Source: Elusimicrobiota bacterium
GTDB taxonomy: Bacteria > Elusimicrobiota > Elusimicrobia > FEN-1173
Assembly (NCBI GenBank): GCA_016721625.1
Contig: JADKHR010000001.1
Location: 1,674,001 to 1,738,000 of the forward strand
Length of the DNA: 64,000 nt
Reading direction: 5' to 3'
Positions 27,434-36,027 of the stretch are shown here, piece after piece; position 1 is the first letter of the stretch; each line of letters begins with the position of its first letter. Under the pieces are notes generated by a model, which worked only from the letters and a program-made list of their open reading frames with translations, made no database searches and was not told where the DNA came from. A program made the translations under genes and the position numbers.

Positions 27434-28116
27434 CGGCCGGGGGGGGGCTTCTTTCCGCCCGACGGGTTTCAAAAATATTCCCCACAGACACCGGTCCGCT
27501 CACCGTTTTAAACGACATTTCCTTGGAGATCCCCCGGGGCGAGTTCCTGGCCCTCCAGGGCGCCTCGGGGTCCGGGAAATCCACGTTGTTGTCCCTGCTC
27601 GCCGGGCTGGACCGCCCCACGTCCGGAGAGATCACCCTGGACGGGGAACGGTTGGATCCATTGCCGGAAAAAGAGTTGGCCCGCGTGCGGCGGGACAAAG
27701 TCGGTTTCGTCTTCCAATCCTTTCATCTGGTGCCGAGCCTCACGGTTCTTGAAAATGTTCAACTCCCCTTGGCGTTCCGCCGGGGAGGGTTCACCCAGCT
27801 CGCCAAGGCGCGAGAATTGTTGGAGCGGGTGGACCTCTGGGACCGGGCCCACTTTCTTCCGGGCCAACTGTCCGGAGGGGAAAAACAGCGCGCCGCCATC
27901 GCCCGCGCCCTGATCAATGACCCCGCCCTGGTTTTCGCCGACGAACCCACGGGAAACCTGGACTCCGCCAACGGCCGCCGGGTTCTGGATCTGTTGGAGG
28001 ACCACACGGTTAAAATCGGCCGAACGCTCCTCCTCGTCACCCACGACCCGGACATCGCCGCCCGCGCTCACCGCCGCCTCCACATCCGAGACGGCCGCCT
28101 GGATCCCCTGCCATGA
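27430..28116 (+). CDS. ybbA: ABC transporter ATP-binding protein, YbbA/LolD type
   Basis: ATPase of the MacB/LolD class. Walker A GASGSGKSTLLSLLAG, signature LSGGEKQRAAIARAL and Walker B FADEPTGNLDSANG are intact. There is no standard start codon before the conserved region. CTG at 27430 overlaps the ettA stop as CTGA, in the style of the ATGA, GTGA and TTGA overlaps elsewhere here. ATC at 27403 lies six bases after an SD-like GAGGAGAA and would be an alternative. Together with the following fused permease and TesA-like gene it matches the ybbA-ybbP-tesA group of E. coli. Function is an inner-membrane extrusion complex; the substrate is unknown. Confidence 0.85.
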   Translation: MTAGGGLLSARRVSKIFPTDTGPLTVLNDISLEIPRGEFLALQGASGSGKSTLLSLLAGLDRPTSGEITLDGERLDPLPEKELARVRRDKVGFVFQSFHLVPSLTVLENVQLPLAFRRGGFTQLAKARELLERVDLWDRAHFLPGQLSGGEKQRAAIARALINDPALVFADEPTGNLDSANGRRVLDLLEDHTVKIGRTLLLVTHDPDIAARAHRRLHIRDGRLDPLP

Positions 28117-28129
28117 CCCCCCTAAAAAC

Positions 28130-28260
28130 AGACCTCCCCTTCATCCCCTCCTTACGAAGGAGGGGAACCCATCAAAACCCTCAGAAAGGCCTCCTGGGGG
28201 TGGCCGTGTTCCCTCGCCTTCCCAAGGGGAGGGCCAGGGAGGGGTTTTATCGCCGTCCCA
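28130..28260. repeat. Intergenic repeat-like element with perfect hairpin
   Basis: The gap between the YbbA and YbbP genes holds a perfect inverted repeat, CCCCTCCTT (28145-28153) and AAGGAGGGG (28157-28165), with a three-base loop. A second G/C-rich segment, CCTTCCCAAGGGGAGGGCCAG, ends near 28237 and is followed by a run GGGGTTTT. Such elements are often found in many copies between genes in bacterial genomes. No second copy is in this window. It could also slow or end transcription between the two genes. A short open frame crossing it is not coding by appearance. Confidence 0.55.
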
Positions 28261-28328
28261 AAGACCCAAACCATGAATCCGTCCACAACGTCCCATCGTC
28301 AAATTGAACCGCCCCGTAGCCTCTCCGT

Positions 28329-30842
28329 ATGAAAGGTCTCGGTCCACTTAAAATCGCTCTGCGGGAAGTTCGTTATCGGCCGATCTATGCGGCGCTTTTT
28401 GTCCTTTCCATGGCCGTGGGGACCGCCAGCTTAATGGCGTTGGCGGGAGTATCCGGCGTGGTGAGAAAAACGCTGACCTCCCAGGCCAAGGAACTGTGGT
28501 CGGCGGACATCACCGTGAAGGGGAGCGAAGGGGTCCTGGACGACCTGGAGAAATGGGCGAAGGGCCGCTGGCCGGGGCTCCGCGGGGCCCGATCCATCGA
28601 CACGCTTTCCATGGCCCAACACCGGGCCTCCCGAAAAACGGCCCAGGTCACGCTCTCCGCCATCAGTTCGGAATATCCCCTCTATGGAACAATCACCACG
28701 GGTTCCGGGCGACCGTTCCATGCCGCGCTCCGCCCGGGATCCATCGTGGTGGGCGATCGTTTGCTGAAGGGCTGGAACCTCGCGGTGGGAGATTCTCTTA
28801 GAATCGGCGCCTTGGACCTCACGATCGCCGACACCGTGGTGGAACGGACGGACGTGCCCACCTCCTTTTTTGAACTCTCGCCCACCGTTTTCCTGACCCT
28901 GGACGACCTCCGGGATTCCCAACTCATGTCGCCCGGAAGCCGCGCCTCGAACACCCTCTCTCTCAACTTGCCCCCCGAAACAGACCTGGCCAAAGCCCTC
29001 GCCGAGGTCAAAGCGCGCGCCGCCTCTGAAACGACCGAGGTCGCCAGTTGGGCCACCGACAACCCGGGCATTTTAAAATTCATTCAAACCATCCTCCTCT
29101 ATTTGCAATTTCTCGCGCTTCTCACCTTGACCCTGGGCGGGATCGGCACGGCCACCGCTCTCTCGGCGGCTTTGAACGCGGGGCAAAAGAGTTTAGGCAT
29201 GATCTTCGCCCTCGGCGCGCCGCGGGGTTTTGTCTACCGAATCTGGGGATGGTGGGTGGCCCTCCTGTCGGCGTTGGGGCTCGGCGCGGCGCTCCTCCTC
29301 GGACGGGTCTTAAGCGGGCGCTTGCTTTCGCTCTTCGGCGATCTCTTGCCCCGCGGGCTCCTGCCGGCGTTTCCAGCGGCGGCGCTTCTCCAAGCGGCCG
29401 GGGTGGGCCTGGGCGCCGGTTTTCTGTTCACGCTCCTGCCGCTCCTCAAACTGGGGGACATCGCCCCGAACGTCATATTGTCCGACGACGTCCCGGCCTT
29501 CCCCGCCCGACGGCTCCGAACCGCGGGGGTTCTCGCTTTCGGCGTGGGGGGCTTTTTCCTGTTGGCCTGGGCCCAGACCGGGCACGCCCATCCGGCGTTC
29601 CAATACGTGGGAATCCTCGCTCTCTTGATCTTCGTCGGAGGCGGGTTCGTCGCTCTCGCCATGGGGGGCCTGCGCCGGGGTCTTTCCCGTTTCACCTGGA
29701 CCCTCCCCCGCCTGGCGGCGCGGGGCCTGGCCCGGCCCGGGAACCTGAACGACGCGGTGGTTCTTTCCGTCACGCTTTCCCTCACCGTGATCCTGACCCT
29801 CTTCCTTTTGGAACGAAACCTCTTTTCCCAGATGATCGAAAGTTTCCCCCCCGACGCCCCCAACGCTTTTTTCATCAATATCCAGCCGACCCAAGCCCCT
29901 CTTTTCCGACAACTCCTCGACAAACCTGCCGCGCGGCTTTTTCCCTTGGTCCGGGGCCGGGTGGTCGCCGTCAACGACACCCCGGTGCAGGAGATCAACC
30001 GGAGGGGAGACCGCGGCGGCCGCGGCGGCGACCGTTTGACCCGGGAATTCGGCTTTACCTACGGGGAAGATCTCCTCCCCACCGACACGGTGGTGGAGGG
30101 GCCCGGCCTTTGGGACCCCCGCATCGATGGGCCCCAGGTGTCGGTTTTTGAAAATTACAAAAAGCGTTTCGGTCTCCGTCGCGGCGACCGCCTCACCGTG
30201 AGCCTTTTGGGCCGAAGATTCACGGCGACCGTGTCCTCCTTTCGGGCCATCAACCAATCCGTTCGCCAACCGTTTTTCTACTTTTATTTCCGCCCCGGGC
30301 TACTGGAAGAGGTCCCCCACACCCTCATGACCGGCCTGGCCCTCCCCCGGGACCGCCTGCCCAACCTGCAGAACGAATTGGCCGAGGCTCTTCCGAACGT
30401 CACCGTGGTGGATCTCTCCGACGTGGCCGCGCTGACCGGCCGGTTGTTTCATCGGCTGGGCCGGATCGTGAGGGTCCTCGGATTTTTCGGACTTTCTTCG
30501 GGAATCCTTCTCCTGCTGTCCAGCCTGCTCGCTTCCCTGGCCTCCCGCACGAAGGAATCCGCCCTCTTCCGCGTGTTGGGCGCCTCCCGGCGCCAGATCG
30601 TGGGCGTGGCCCTTCTCGAATACACGCTCATCGCGGGGACCGGCGCCCTGGCGGCCTTGGCCCTCGGCACGGCGGCGAGCGCTCTCCTGCTCCGCCGCGT
30701 TTTTGAGCTCCGCCTCGAACTTTTTCCGGCCCCCACCGGCCTGATCCTGGGAGCGGCGGCGGGGGGGATGGTCCTGCTTTCTTGGGCCATGACCCGGAGC
30801 GCATTCCTCGCTCCGCCCATGGAGGCGTTGCGCCATGAGTAA
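28329..30842 (+). CDS. ybbP: ABC transporter permease, YbbP type (two FtsX-like modules)
   Basis: A large inner-membrane permease of 837 residues. An N-terminal helix (YAALFVLSMAVGTASLMALAGV) is followed by a periplasmic MacB_PCD-like domain (about 45-235). A cluster of helices lies at about 250-400, further helices and a second extracytoplasmic domain (about 510-690) follow, and three final helices end the protein. This duplicated FtsX arrangement is that of YbbP. Its ATPase partner is the YbbA-type gene 212 bases upstream, and it overlaps the TesA-like gene by eight bases. Substrate is unknown; members of the class move lipids or extract membrane-bound molecules. Confidence 0.85.
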   Translation: MKGLGPLKIALREVRYRPIYAALFVLSMAVGTASLMALAGVSGVVRKTLTSQAKELWSADITVKGSEGVLDDLEKWAKGRWPGLRGARSIDTLSMAQHRASRKTAQVTLSAISSEYPLYGTITTGSGRPFHAALRPGSIVVGDRLLKGWNLAVGDSLRIGALDLTIADTVVERTDVPTSFFELSPTVFLTLDDLRDSQLMSPGSRASNTLSLNLPPETDLAKALAEVKARAASETTEVASWATDNPGILKFIQTILLYLQFLALLTLTLGGIGTATALSAALNAGQKSLGMIFALGAPRGFVYRIWGWWVALLSALGLGAALLLGRVLSGRLLSLFGDLLPRGLLPAFPAAALLQAAGVGLGAGFLFTLLPLLKLGDIAPNVILSDDVPAFPARRLRTAGVLAFGVGGFFLLAWAQTGHAHPAFQYVGILALLIFVGGGFVALAMGGLRRGLSRFTWTLPRLAARGLARPGNLNDAVVLSVTLSLTVILTLFLLERNLFSQMIESFPPDAPNAFFINIQPTQAPLFRQLLDKPAARLFPLVRGRVVAVNDTPVQEINRRGDRGGRGGDRLTREFGFTYGEDLLPTDTVVEGPGLWDPRIDGPQVSVFENYKKRFGLRRGDRLTVSLLGRRFTATVSSFRAINQSVRQPFFYFYFRPGLLEEVPHTLMTGLALPRDRLPNLQNELAEALPNVTVVDLSDVAALTGRLFHRLGRIVRVLGFFGLSSGILLLLSSLLASLASRTKESALFRVLGASRRQIVGVALLEYTLIAGTGALAALALGTAASALLLRRVFELRLELFPAPTGLILGAAAGGMVLLSWAMTRSAFLAPPMEALRHE

Positions 30843-31506
30843 GAAGGGACTTCTTCTTTGGATAGGAGCGGCGGTCTTCCTGGCCGCCTGCGGAAAATCC
30901 GAACCGGCTCTCGCGCCCAGAACCGCGCCGCTGGCCGAGACCCCCCTGCGAATCCTCGCCTTCGGCGACAGCCTGACCGCCGGCAAGGATCTGGAGGACC
31001 CGGACCGCGAGGCCTACCCGGCCGTCTTGGAGCGGCTCCTGAAGGAGGCGGGACATTCCGTGACCGTGACCAACGCCGGACATTCGGGCGACACCACCTT
31101 TGATGCCCTGGCGCGATTGGACTTCAGTCTGGCGGAGAAACCGCGGATCGTCATCGTGGGCCTGGGATCCAACGACACCTTCCAAGGGAAACGGCTGGCC
31201 GACATGGAAAAGAATCTGGACGAGACCGTCCGCCGGTGCCGGGAAGCGGGCGCCGTGGTGGTCCTCTGCGGCATGAAGACCTTTCCCAACTTTGGGCTCT
31301 TTTACGCCTCCGACTACGCTAAAATGTTCAAACGGGTGGCCCACCGACAGCGCGCGATCCTGGTTCCGTTCATGTTGGAAGGCGTGGCCGGGGACCCCGC
31401 CATGAACCTCCCGGACATGATCCATCCCAACCCCCGCGGGCAGGAGCGGGTCGCGCAAAACCTACTGCCCTATGTGGAAAAAGCGCTCAAAAAAACGAAG
31501 GAGTGA
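30835..31506 (+). CDS. tesA: SGNH/GDSL esterase, TesA-like lipoprotein
   Basis: A 223-residue hydrolase of the TesA/arylesterase group. GDSL block FGDSLTAG holds the catalytic Ser (about residue 44). GHSGDTT gives the Gly oxyanion block, GLGSNDTF the Asn, and PDMIHPNPRGQ the Asp and His. The N-terminus is a lipoprotein signal peptide with lipobox LAAC, so the enzyme should be lipid-anchored. E. coli TesA is a soluble periplasmic protein. The overlap with the permease gene strongly suggests it works with YbbA/YbbP. Confidence 0.87.
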   Translation: MSKKGLLLWIGAAVFLAACGKSEPALAPRTAPLAETPLRILAFGDSLTAGKDLEDPDREAYPAVLERLLKEAGHSVTVTNAGHSGDTTFDALARLDFSLAEKPRIVIVGLGSNDTFQGKRLADMEKNLDETVRRCREAGAVVVLCGMKTFPNFGLFYASDYAKMFKRVAHRQRAILVPFMLEGVAGDPAMNLPDMIHPNPRGQERVAQNLLPYVEKALKKTKE

Positions 31507-31509
31507 TAG

Positions 31510-32445
31510 GTGAAAAATAAACTCGTCCACACGGCCATCCTCCTGGCCGTTCTGTTCGGCGCCTCCGCCGCCCGGGCGGCGCGGCCGGATCGCGCGGTTT
31601 TTTTATCGACGAAAGAGGAAATTCGTTGCTTGGCGGTGGAGCGGATCCGTTCGGCGGGGGCCGATTACGAGCGCGTGATCGTTCGCGCGGAAACCCGATT
31701 GCGGGACCTGCACGAAAATTACCAGGTGGCCGGGGGCACCCCCCCCACTCGATTGGACGGGGACCTGGGCGAACTCCGCGGCGCTTGCCAGAAAGAACAG
31801 CGGCTCGTGACGGCGGGCCGCGCGCCCCCAGCGGACCCCGCGGCCCGATCCATGGTTGAAAGGAAATGGGGCCTTTTCCGTGAAGAGTTCAACGCTTTGT
31901 TGCGCCGGATCGAAGACCAAAAACGCGAGGGCTGGGCCGAGAGCCGGATCTATTGGGAGAGCCTCCACACGTTTGACGAATTGTCCGAAACCATCGCCAC
32001 GAACCTCCTGTTCAACACCCCGCCCAAAGAGCGGGGACTGGAAGAGGCCTTGAGCCGGGACAAGGGCGTTCTCTTGAAAGCCTGCGAAAGCGCGCCCAAA
32101 AAATCGCGCGGCGCCACCCCGCGGATCGTGGTTCCCCACGAACACGCCGGCGCTTCCCACCCGGATGTCCAAGCGTTCTATCGCGCCTTGGACCTCGTTC
32201 CCCAGGCCCGTCCCCTTCGTTCCGGTTCTTTCACCGTTCCGCCGGGTTCGCGTACCGTGACCCTGCGGGAGAACGCCGGCCGCCTTGTGTTTCGACCCAT
32301 GAGGGGAAAAGGGATCGCTTATCTCGGCCAAAGCGAGACCGAACTCTCCTATGAATACGTGGCCGTCCCGCCCGACACCGCTTATTATTTTGAGAATACG
32401 GGAACGGAACCGTTGGAGTTGGATTTCGTGTCGGTCAAACCGTGA
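31510..32445 (+). CDS. Exported protein with cupin-like C-terminus, unknown function
   Basis: A 311-residue protein with a clean signal peptide (about 1-24, ending ASAARA). The middle (about 30-200) is rich in charged helices. The last about 90 residues look like a small beta barrel: GSFTVPPGSRTVTLRENAGRL, and PPDTAYYFENTGTEPLELDFVSV near the end resembles cupin sensor strands. No metal-binding His set is evident in that part. GTG at 31510 follows the esterase gene by three bases, so it belongs to the same unit. I do not recognise the family. Confidence 0.65.
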   Translation: MKNKLVHTAILLAVLFGASAARAARPDRAVFLSTKEEIRCLAVERIRSAGADYERVIVRAETRLRDLHENYQVAGGTPPTRLDGDLGELRGACQKEQRLVTAGRAPPADPAARSMVERKWGLFREEFNALLRRIEDQKREGWAESRIYWESLHTFDELSETIATNLLFNTPPKERGLEEALSRDKGVLLKACESAPKKSRGATPRIVVPHEHAGASHPDVQAFYRALDLVPQARPLRSGSFTVPPGSRTVTLRENAGRLVFRPMRGKGIAYLGQSETELSYEYVAVPPDTAYYFENTGTEPLELDFVSVKP

Positions 32446-32459
32446 GGAGGGAGGCGAAA

Positions 32460-32804
32460 ATGGATCAACTGATTTTGTCGGGCCTGGAACTGTGGCTGAG
32501 GGTCGGCTGTACGGAGGGGGAACGGGCCTTCCCCCAGCGGATCGAACTCGACGTCACTCTGGAACTCCCGCTGGCCGACGCGGGAAAGGGGGACCACCTC
32601 GCCGCGACGATCGATTACGCCGAGGTCTGCGCCCTCCTCAAGAAAACCTTGGAAGCCAAAACCTTCAAACTCGCCGAAGCCGTGGCCGAACAGGCCTCGG
32701 AACTTCTCCTCTGGAAACACAAACTATCCCGGGTCACCGTCCTCGTCAAGAAACGAGCCCTCCCCGGCCTCGCCTGGGCCGGCGTCCAAATCCAACGGCC
32801 TTAA
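32460..32804 (+). CDS. folB: Dihydroneopterin aldolase
   Basis: Makes 6-hydroxymethyl-dihydropterin in folate synthesis. The 114-residue protein has LSGLELWLRVGCTEGERAFPQ, IDYAEVCALLKK and KLAEAVAEQASELLL. The VTVLVKKRALPGLAWAGVQI end is typical. ATG at 32460 is preceded by GGAGGGAGG, a strong SD; an earlier GTG at 32442 lies inside the upstream gene. folP, another folate gene, is at 43.5 kb. The stop is 15 bases from the convergent end of queD. Confidence 0.88.
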   Translation: MDQLILSGLELWLRVGCTEGERAFPQRIELDVTLELPLADAGKGDHLAATIDYAEVCALLKKTLEAKTFKLAEAVAEQASELLLWKHKLSRVTVLVKKRALPGLAWAGVQIQRP

Positions 32805-32819
32805 CCCGGGTCGACTCTT

Positions 32820-33221
32820 TTAGGGTTGGTAGGTGGCGAAACTTTTATCGGTTTCCCAGAGGGTCACGCGGGTCACCGGAAGGCCCTTGCTTCGGGCCAC
32901 GCGGAAAATTTCCCTGGCGATGTTTTCAGCGGTGGGATTGCCGGAGAGGAGATAAAAAGGCTCCCCCAGCCCTTTCAGAATCTTGACCAGCGGGTCGTCT
33001 TTCCGAAGGATCATTTGGTGATCCAGGTTCTGATCGATCCAGCTTTGCAAATGGGTCTTGATTTCGCCGAAATCCATCACCATGCCCCGGCGGTCGAGCT
33101 TTTGGGCGGACAATTCCACCTCCGCCCGGCCGTTGTGCCCATGGGGATGGCGGCACTTTCCCTCGTAGTTCATCAGCCGGTGCCCGTAACAAAAGTGGAT
33201 TTGGCTGACGATGCGAAACAT
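32820..33221 (-). CDS. queD: 6-carboxy-5,6,7,8-tetrahydropterin synthase
   Basis: Converts dihydroneopterin triphosphate to 6-carboxytetrahydropterin, the step before QueE. Zinc histidines are in FCYGHRL and RHPHGHNG, and the catalytic Cys is in the EGKCRHPHGH context. MVMDFGEIK, NLDHQMIL and NPTAENIAREIF are family motifs. It has 133 residues. This is the only clear protein gene on the - strand. It is separated from queC and queE by 26 kb and is convergent with folB, another pterin enzyme. Confidence 0.95.
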   Translation of the reverse strand: MFRIVSQIHFCYGHRLMNYEGKCRHPHGHNGRAEVELSAQKLDRRGMVMDFGEIKTHLQSWIDQNLDHQMILRKDDPLVKILKGLGEPFYLLSGNPTAENIAREIFRVARSKGLPVTRVTLWETDKSFATYQP

Positions 33222-33233
33222 GGAAAGTATGCT
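33205..33233 (+). promoter_or_regulatory. Candidate promoter for the gene at 33292
   Basis: CTGACG (33205-33210) and TATGCT (33228-33233) are separated by 17 bases, each matching the consensus at four of six positions. It lies in the divergent 70-base gap and overlaps the start of queD on the other strand. Confidence 0.35.
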
Positions 33234-33291
33234 AAAATAATCCTTCCTTCAGGTCAACCAACCTCGTCGAAGAATTTGAAAAGGAGCGTTC

Positions 33292-33573
33292 ATGAGCCGA
33301 GCTGAAAAAATCGTCGCTTTCATCTTGGGGGCCCTGCTGTTCACCGGCCTCTTCGTTTTCATTAACAGCGCTTTGAAGACTCCGCCCGCTGAGCCGCCTT
33401 ACGGAGACGACGCCTATCCCGATGCCGGAGACGAAGATTCCTACGATTACACTGTTAATACCGACACCATGACCGCGGAAGACCTGATTCCCGCGGACGA
33501 AAACGCCGCCGGGTCGCCCGTCCAGCCTCCGGCCAAGCCCGTTTCCCGAACCCCACCCGGGAAAAAACAGTAG
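33292..33573 (+). CDS. Small single-pass protein with acidic tail, unknown function
   Basis: A 93-residue protein. The N-terminal helix (about residues 6-27, IVAFILGALLFTGLFVFI) is followed by an acidic stretch rich in Asp and Tyr (YGDDAYPDAGDEDSYDY) and a Pro-rich end with a basic tip (TPPGKKQ). An SD AAAGGAG lies eight bases before the ATG. It is probably anchored in the inner membrane with its tail outside. I do not recognise a family. Confidence 0.6.
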   Translation: MSRAEKIVAFILGALLFTGLFVFINSALKTPPAEPPYGDDAYPDAGDEDSYDYTVNTDTMTAEDLIPADENAAGSPVQPPAKPVSRTPPGKKQ

Positions 33574-33631
33574 TTTAAAATCAGACCAGTCCCTCGTCCC
33601 CCGGATCGGGCTCGAGGGCGGAGAGGTTTCC

Positions 33632-34330
33632 ATGCCCCCATCCCGCCGTCCCTACAATCACCTATGGGAAGCTTTGCGCCAAACCCACGTGGTCCGGTTC
33701 CCCCGGCACCGCCTGGCCACGTTCGGCCGCAGCGAGATCCACTACCAGTTGGTGACGGCGGTTTCCGCCCAACCGGTGCGCGCCAACGTCCGCTCCGGAA
33801 AAGTGATCGCCGAACGTCCCCAAATCCTGACGCCGGATCTTTTTTCCCAGCGCTTTCAAGGATTCGGCGACGATTCCTCTTCTTTCGAACGCTTTCTGAA
33901 GGAAAATTTTTCCGACAGTTTTCGCGGCCTTGAATACAGCTTCCGAAACGAACTGACGGGCACCGAACCGCACCACACCGACGCCCGCGAGCTAGCCAAA
34001 ACGATCCGCCGCGACTTGGACGCCCGGGACGTGGCCCGCGCCGCGGTGATCATCGGTCCCGAAAGCGGATGGTCCTTCGCCCTCATGAAATTCATTTTGG
34101 AAGAGACCTCCCAAAGCTTTTCCGTCAACCTCCGGGAACTGGAAGAACGCGGGATGTTTCATCCCGAGGCCGGGGAAGAACGCCGCCGACGCGAGGTGGA
34201 GGTTTTCTTCCGTCGAGCGGAGGCCGATCCCTCGCTCATCAAACCCTTGGCCGACCTTTTAAACCGCGCCCAGCTTTTTGATGAGTTCCAAGACCGTTTC
34301 TTCGCCCTCGTCAACCGGTCGCGCCCGTGA
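33632..34330 (+). CDS. Conserved-looking protein of unknown function
   Basis: A 232-residue soluble-looking protein with no signal peptide or membrane helix. It has a basic N-terminal part (HVVRFPRHRLATFGRSEIHYQLVT), a middle rich in Phe and charged residues, and a C-terminal helical part (ERRRREVEVFFRRAEADPSLIKPLADLL). No catalytic pattern is obvious. Normal codon texture and its tight four-base overlap with ispH support it as a real gene. The role is unknown. Confidence 0.7.
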   Translation: MPPSRRPYNHLWEALRQTHVVRFPRHRLATFGRSEIHYQLVTAVSAQPVRANVRSGKVIAERPQILTPDLFSQRFQGFGDDSSSFERFLKENFSDSFRGLEYSFRNELTGTEPHHTDARELAKTIRRDLDARDVARAAVIIGPESGWSFALMKFILEETSQSFSVNLRELEERGMFHPEAGEERRRREVEVFFRRAEADPSLIKPLADLLNRAQLFDEFQDRFFALVNRSRP

Positions 34331-35283
34331 AGGTCCTTTTGGCCAGGCCCCGGGGGTTTTGCGCGGGGGTGGTTCGAGCCATCGACATCGTGGACATCGC
34401 GCTGAAACGTTTTTCCCCGCCGGTCTACGTTCGGAAAGAAATCGTCCACAACCGGGCCGTGGTGGAGGATTTCAAGGCCCGGGGCGTGGTGTTCATCGAC
34501 CATCTGGACGAGGCGCCGGAAGGGAGTTTGGTGATTTTCTCCGCCCACGGCGTTTCCCCTGAAGTGCGGGCCCGGGCGGAGGCCCGTCGCCTCCGGGTGA
34601 TCGACGCCACTTGCCCGCTCGTGACCAAGGTTCATTTGGAAGTTCATCGGTTTCTTCGCGAAGGGTATCAACTGGTCTTGATCGGCCACCGTTCCCACGA
34701 CGAGGTCGACGGAACTTTGGGGGAAGCCCCCGGACAAATTCAATTGGTGGAATGCGTGGACGATGTGGCCCATCTGAACATTCCGCCCCGCGGGCGCGTC
34801 ATGATCCTCACCCAGACCACGCTCAGTTTGAACGAAACCCGGGACGTGATCGCCGCCATCAAACAGCGTTTTCCCGACGCGCAGACTCCGCCCAAAGACG
34901 ACATCTGTTACGCCACCCAAAACCGCCAAGACGCCGTGCAGGATTTGGTCGGGCGGGGCATTGAACTGCTTTTGGTGGTGGGCTCAAAAAACAGCTCCAA
35001 CAGCCAGCGATTGGTGGACGTGGCCCGGCAGTCCGGTTGCCCCGCCCACCTGATCGACCGCTCCGGCGAAATCGATCCGGCCTGGCTTGTCGGCGCTCGC
35101 ATCGTTGGCGTCACCGCCGGCGCTTCCGCCCCGGAACACTTGGTCCAAGGCGTGCTGGCGTTTCTCCAAGCGCGGGGCGGCGTGGCGGAGGAAGTGCTGG
35201 TTCGGGAGGAAGATGTTCACTTCTCCCTTCCGAAAGAACTCGCCCTGCCCGTCCCGAACCGCGAGGGAGCGGTGGGCCTTTAG
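34327..35283 (+). CDS. ispH: 4-hydroxy-3-methylbut-2-enyl diphosphate reductase
   Basis: Last step of the MEP pathway, giving isopentenyl and dimethylallyl diphosphate. The three iron-sulfur cysteines are visible in RGFCAGV, DATCPLV and DICYATQNRQDAV. HGVSPEVR, IGHRSHDEVDGT and the catalytic Glu in TQTTLS context are typical. GTG at 34327 gives 318 residues and starts right at the family N-terminus. The stop overlaps the next start by one base. Confidence 0.95.
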   Translation: MKVLLARPRGFCAGVVRAIDIVDIALKRFSPPVYVRKEIVHNRAVVEDFKARGVVFIDHLDEAPEGSLVIFSAHGVSPEVRARAEARRLRVIDATCPLVTKVHLEVHRFLREGYQLVLIGHRSHDEVDGTLGEAPGQIQLVECVDDVAHLNIPPRGRVMILTQTTLSLNETRDVIAAIKQRFPDAQTPPKDDICYATQNRQDAVQDLVGRGIELLLVVGSKNSSNSQRLVDVARQSGCPAHLIDRSGEIDPAWLVGARIVGVTAGASAPEHLVQGVLAFLQARGGVAEEVLVREEDVHFSLPKELALPVPNREGAVGL

Positions 35284-36005
35284 TGACAACCCCCGCTCCG
35301 TCCGTCCTTGTCCTTCGCCATGCGCTTCACGAAGGGCCCGGGACCATCGCCGCTTTCCTAAAAGACGCGGGCGTGGAACACCGTTGCCTTGATGTGTTCA
35401 AAAACCGCCCCGCTTTTCCGACCATCGACTCCATCGCCGGACTCGTGGTGATGGGCGGGCCCATGGGCGTCTACGAAAAATCCCGTTTCCCCTTCCTGGT
35501 CCGGGAAATCGCCTTTCTGCGAAAGGCCATCGCCGCTGGAAAACCCGTCCTGGGCGTATGTCTGGGCGCGCAACTCATCGCCCATGCCCTGGGAGCGCGG
35601 GTCTATCCCCACACGGTTAAAGAAATCGGATGGGGAAAAATTCGCCTGACCGCCGCGGGGAAAAAAGACCCGTGGATGAAACCGGTTTCCCGCTCCCCCT
35701 GGGTTTTTCAATGGCACGGGGACACCTTCGATCTGCCCCGCGGCGCCCGCCGGCTGGCCTCCTCCGCCCTCTGCGAAAACCAGGCCTTCCGTTACGGAAC
35801 CCGCGTCTACGGGCTTCAATACCACATCGAGCTGGACGGGCCCATGATTCGGAACTGGTTGGCTCAGCCTGGCGCCGCGGCGGAGCTGGCCGCCGTCGGT
35901 CCCCGGACCCGCCGGGACATTTTGGATGGCCTGCCGACCCGTCTGCCCGGGCTTCATCGTCTCGCCCGGCCATTCATGGCCGGATTCGCCCGCGCCATCC
36001 GCTGA
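35283..36005 (+). CDS. Class I glutamine amidotransferase, GMP synthase-like
   Basis: A stand-alone type 1 glutamine amidotransferase of about 240 residues. The nucleophile Cys is in GVCLGAQLIAHALGA, and the His of the triad is in LQYHIELDG. MGGPMGVYEK and WVFQWHGDTFDLP fit the GMP synthase-like subgroup (COG0518 type). GTG at 35283 overlaps the ispH stop. The ammonia acceptor is unknown; some members are glutamine hydrolases of small-molecule pathways. Confidence 0.85.
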   Translation: MTTPAPSVLVLRHALHEGPGTIAAFLKDAGVEHRCLDVFKNRPAFPTIDSIAGLVVMGGPMGVYEKSRFPFLVREIAFLRKAIAAGKPVLGVCLGAQLIAHALGARVYPHTVKEIGWGKIRLTAAGKKDPWMKPVSRSPWVFQWHGDTFDLPRGARRLASSALCENQAFRYGTRVYGLQYHIELDGPMIRNWLAQPGAAAELAAVGPRTRRDILDGLPTRLPGLHRLARPFMAGFARAIR

Positions 36006-36027
36006 CTTTTTCTTTCAGTGAACCCTT

